In this document: positions 61,770-64,000 of the stretch, piece after piece
Position numbering within the stretch: the stretch's first letter is position 1
Layout: every line of letters starts with the position of its first letter
Source: Yponomeuta sedellus
Lineage: Eukaryota; Arthropoda; Insecta; Lepidoptera; Yponomeutidae
Assembly (NCBI GenBank): GCA_934045075.1
Contig: OW203750.1
Coordinates: 10,148,729 to 10,212,728 of the forward strand
Direction of reading: 5' to 3'
Length of the DNA stretch: 64,000 nt
The notes under the pieces: model-generated
What the model saw: the letters and a program-made list of their open reading frames with translations, nothing else
The model's database searches: none
Told to the model about the DNA's origin: nothing
Made by a program: the position numbers and the translations under genes

Positions 61770-61812
61770 TTTAGTGGGTATACCGGGAACCGCTTTCCCG
61801 GGGAGTCCCACA
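61770..61812 (+). other. 3'-UTR hairpin of family A copy 3
   Basis: Identical to copies 1 and 2. Confidence 0.6.
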
Positions 61813-61866
61813 TACTCTCTCCCGTCCCCCGACGGGGGGGAGATGCGTAACGCATTTTTCCCAGCG

Positions 61867-61926
<60 letters not shown>

Positions 61927-61938
61927 TTAGGTTAGGTT

Positions 61939-63020
61939 GGGGTGCGATGCCAGATAACCTTCACGTGTACCCCTCCGCTTTCCGTTCCATCTGATTCTAT
62001 GAACCAGGTGGAGGGGCAAGTGGTGGGGTCGGTGCACCCTGAGCGTTAGTCAGTAAGTTGTTAACGGAACTTACTGGCTAACGGCGAATAATCTGGCGGG
62101 AGGGGTCGCGTGGGCCCTGTTTCACTTTGTGGAGCGGGACCCAGGCGACCAACCGATTGAAGGACCGACTGGGGGGGGCGCCGCTGCGCGAAAGCGCGCG
62201 CGCCTCGTACCAGTCGGACCAGAGTGGCCGTGGGCGGAGGGTCGGGGGACCCTCTGCCTCCATCACGGCGGGAGGGGTCGCGTGGGCCCTGTTTCACTTT
62301 GTGGAGCGGGACCCAGGCGACCAACCGAATGAAGGACCGACTGGGGGGGGCGCCGCTGCGCGAAAGCGCGCGCGCGCATCGTACCAGTCGGACCAGAGTG
62401 GCCGCCGGGACGCGGAGGGTCGGGGGACCCTCTGCCTCCATCATGGCGGGCCGGAAGGCGCCCTTGCGTGTTCCGAGGGTGCCTTCTGGCACGGAGGGGG
62501 CCCGCGCGGTCGCTCACCGCCTTCTCTGCTTTCAGAGAAGTGCTGGTGGGCGACGTGACGGGCCTCGAGTGTGGGGCGTGTGGGGGCCAACAGTTGACAT
62601 TGGCCCCCATGCGCCCCAACGAGGAGGTGCGCCGCCCTCCTCTAATCCCATTGGACCACACAACAATGGGATGGAGGGGGCGGCGCGTTGGGGCGTGTGG
62701 TGGCCAAGGGGTTCGCACTTGGCCACTATGCGCTCCAACGAAGAGATGCGGCGTTCCCTCGCCCCGTCGTTCGGTCCGATGCGATGGGGCAGGGGCGCCG
62801 CCGAAGGAGTGCCCGAAAGGGCGCCCGCAGACGGGGTCGCGGAAGTGTGCGTAAGCGTCCCCGTGGCCCCGTCCTTTGCGGTGCGGAGGAACACCCCAGG
62901 AGTTTTAGTCGGTATACCGCCCTTTTCAGGGCGGGGAGTCCGACATAACCACTGTGCTCCCCCGAGCCGGTGGTACCCGTAATTGGGGTTTCTCCTGGGT
63001 GAAAAAAAAAAAAAAAAAAA
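61939..63020 (+). mobile_element. nP5: short plus-strand element with internal duplication
   Basis: Sister copy of nP4, sharing its private variants, and placed right behind a family-A tail. Poly(A) 63002-63020. Confidence 0.8.
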
Positions 63021-63029
63021 GGTTAGGTT

Positions 63030-63913
63030 GGGGTGCGATGCCAGATTACCTTCCCGTGTGCCCTTCCGCTTCCGTTCCTACTGATTCATTTTTGAACCAG
63101 TAGGAAGGGTAAGTGGCAAGGGCCGGTGCACCCTGGGCGCTGGTCAGTAACTTCTCTTTATGAGATCTTGCTGGCCAGCGGCGAAAAATCTGGCGGGAGG
63201 GGTCGCGTGGGCCCTGTTTCACTTTGTGGAGCGGGACCCAGGCGACCAACCGAATGAAGGACCGACTGGGGGGGGCGCCGCTGCGCGGAAGCGCGCGCGC
63301 CTCGTACCAGTCGGACCAGAGTGGCCGCCGGGACGCGGAGGGTCGGGGGACTCTCCGCGTCCATCACGGCGGGCCGGAAGGCGCCCTTGCGTGTTCCGAG
63401 GGTGCCTTCTGGCACGGAGGGGGCCCGCGCGGTCGCTCACCGCCTTCTCTGCTTTCAGAGAAGTGCTGGTGGGCGACGTGACGGGCCTCACGTGTGGGGC
63501 GTGTGGGGACCGGGCCTTGGGCCCCCACGCGCCTCAACGAGGAGGTGCGCCGCCCTCCCCGTCTCATCGACCGGGTTGCGATGGGATGGAGGGGGCGGCG
63601 CGTTGGGGCGTATGGGGGCCAAGATCATACGCACTTGGCCCCTATGCGCTCCAACGAAGAGATGCGGCGTTTTCTAGCCCCGTCGTCGAGCACCGACGGG
63701 GCAGAAGCGCCGCCGAAGGAGTGCCCGAAAGGGCGCCCGCAGACGGGGTCGCGGAAGTGTGCGCAAGCGTTCCCGTGGCCCCGTCCTTTGCGGTGCGGAG
63801 GAACACCCCAGGAGTTTTAGTCGGTATACCGCCCTTATCAGGGCGGGGAGTCCGACATAACCACTGTGCTCCCCCGAGCCGGTGGTACCCGTAATTGGGG
63901 TTTCTCCTGGGTG

Positions 63914-63974
<61 letters not shown>
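63030..63974 (+). mobile_element. nP6: short plus-strand element, single-unit form, 61-base tail
   Basis: Most like nP3. Small changes include a five-T run in the first hairpin loop (TTCATTTTTGAACC) and TTATCA in place of TTTTCA in the loop of the 3' hairpin, which leaves the stem intact. Poly(A) 63914-63974 is the longest pure tail in the window. Confidence 0.8.
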
Positions 63975-63976
<2 letters not shown>

Positions 63977-63983
63977 TTAGGTT

Positions 63984-64000
63984 GGGGTGGGGTGCGATGC
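63984..64000 (+). mobile_element. nP7: 5' end of another nP element, cut by the window edge
   Basis: GGGGTGGGGTGCGATGC after GGTTAGGTT equals the start of nP1, including its extra GGGGT, so another copy begins here. Confidence 0.75.

Larger units (their letters stand above)
55663..61924 (+). mobile_element. family A copy 3: full-length SART-like element
   Basis: Near-identical to copy 1 over 6.2 kb, including UTRs, but with GGGG before TTCCGTG at the 5' junction and a longer poly(A) (61867-61924, 58 bases). Both ORFs are open. Such similarity means recent transposition, gene conversion or segmental duplication; the same two nP types follow both copies. Confidence 0.85.

Noticed and set aside
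61939..62060. HDV-like ribozyme at the 5' end of nP elements
   Set aside because: The sequence folds into one long imperfect hairpin closed by GGGTGC/GCACCC, without the pseudoknot order.

Overview
The window looks like the inner part of a chromosome end from a moth or butterfly. The evidence is arthropod-type TTAGG telomere repeats, always read as TTAGG on the + strand; a pile-up of non-LTR retrotransposons of the SART/TRAS kind inserted in those repeats; and a 5S-rRNA-derived SINE with the tail common in Lepidoptera. Because TTAGG reads 5'->3' left to right, the chromosome tip lies to the right and the centromere to the left. I see no host gene; every convincing coding region belongs to a retrotransposon. 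No TTAGG run is longer than about nine units.

Layout. 1-4239 is AT-rich subtelomere: a MITE-like element, a Jockey-type LINE fragment with a 12-bp target-site duplication (TSD), a tRNA-like segment, a 5S-derived SINE, and two copies of one subtelomeric block, the second ending in TCGAGGTTAGG. From 4240 on, almost everything is retroelement separated by short TTAGG runs. 4240-10909 is a minus-strand LINE with gag, endonuclease, RT and RNase H (family D) and tandem 353-bp monomers at its 5' side; a second, truncated family-D element lies at 11784-13886. 13887-20061 is a run of short non-coding minus-strand elements (family nM). 20107-26357 is a full-length plus-strand SART-like element (family A), followed by two short non-coding plus elements (nP). 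28397-38077 holds two truncated copies and one full-length copy of minus-strand family C. 38096-42117 is more nM. 42163-46452 is nP, truncated A, nP. 46482-52879 is a full-length plus-strand family B element. 52892-55617 is nM. 55663-61924 is a second, near-identical full-length A, then nP copies to the end.

How they fit together. Plus-strand families (A, B, nP) have poly(A) joined to GGTTAGG; minus-strand families (C, D, nM) have poly(A) joined to CCTAA. Family A has the UAAUG stop-start between ORF1 and ORF2 known from SART1. The short nM and nP elements code for nothing. Each carries the 3' tail of an autonomous family in its own orientation (nM that of C, nP that of B), so they look like parasites mobilised in trans. 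Their bodies are nevertheless homologous to each other, so one non-coding lineage appears to have taken two tails and so two insertion polarities. nM elements start at a fixed 5' end that can be drawn as an HDV-like ribozyme. Minus-strand insertions leave a 13-bp TSD, which lets the nesting order be read. The A, B and C families, both short families, the truncated D element and the Jockey-type LINE share a 3'-UTR hairpin with compensatory changes.

Limits: family names rest on orientation, motifs and recalled family features, not on database searches. RNA folds were drawn by hand. In repeats this dense an assembly error cannot be excluded.
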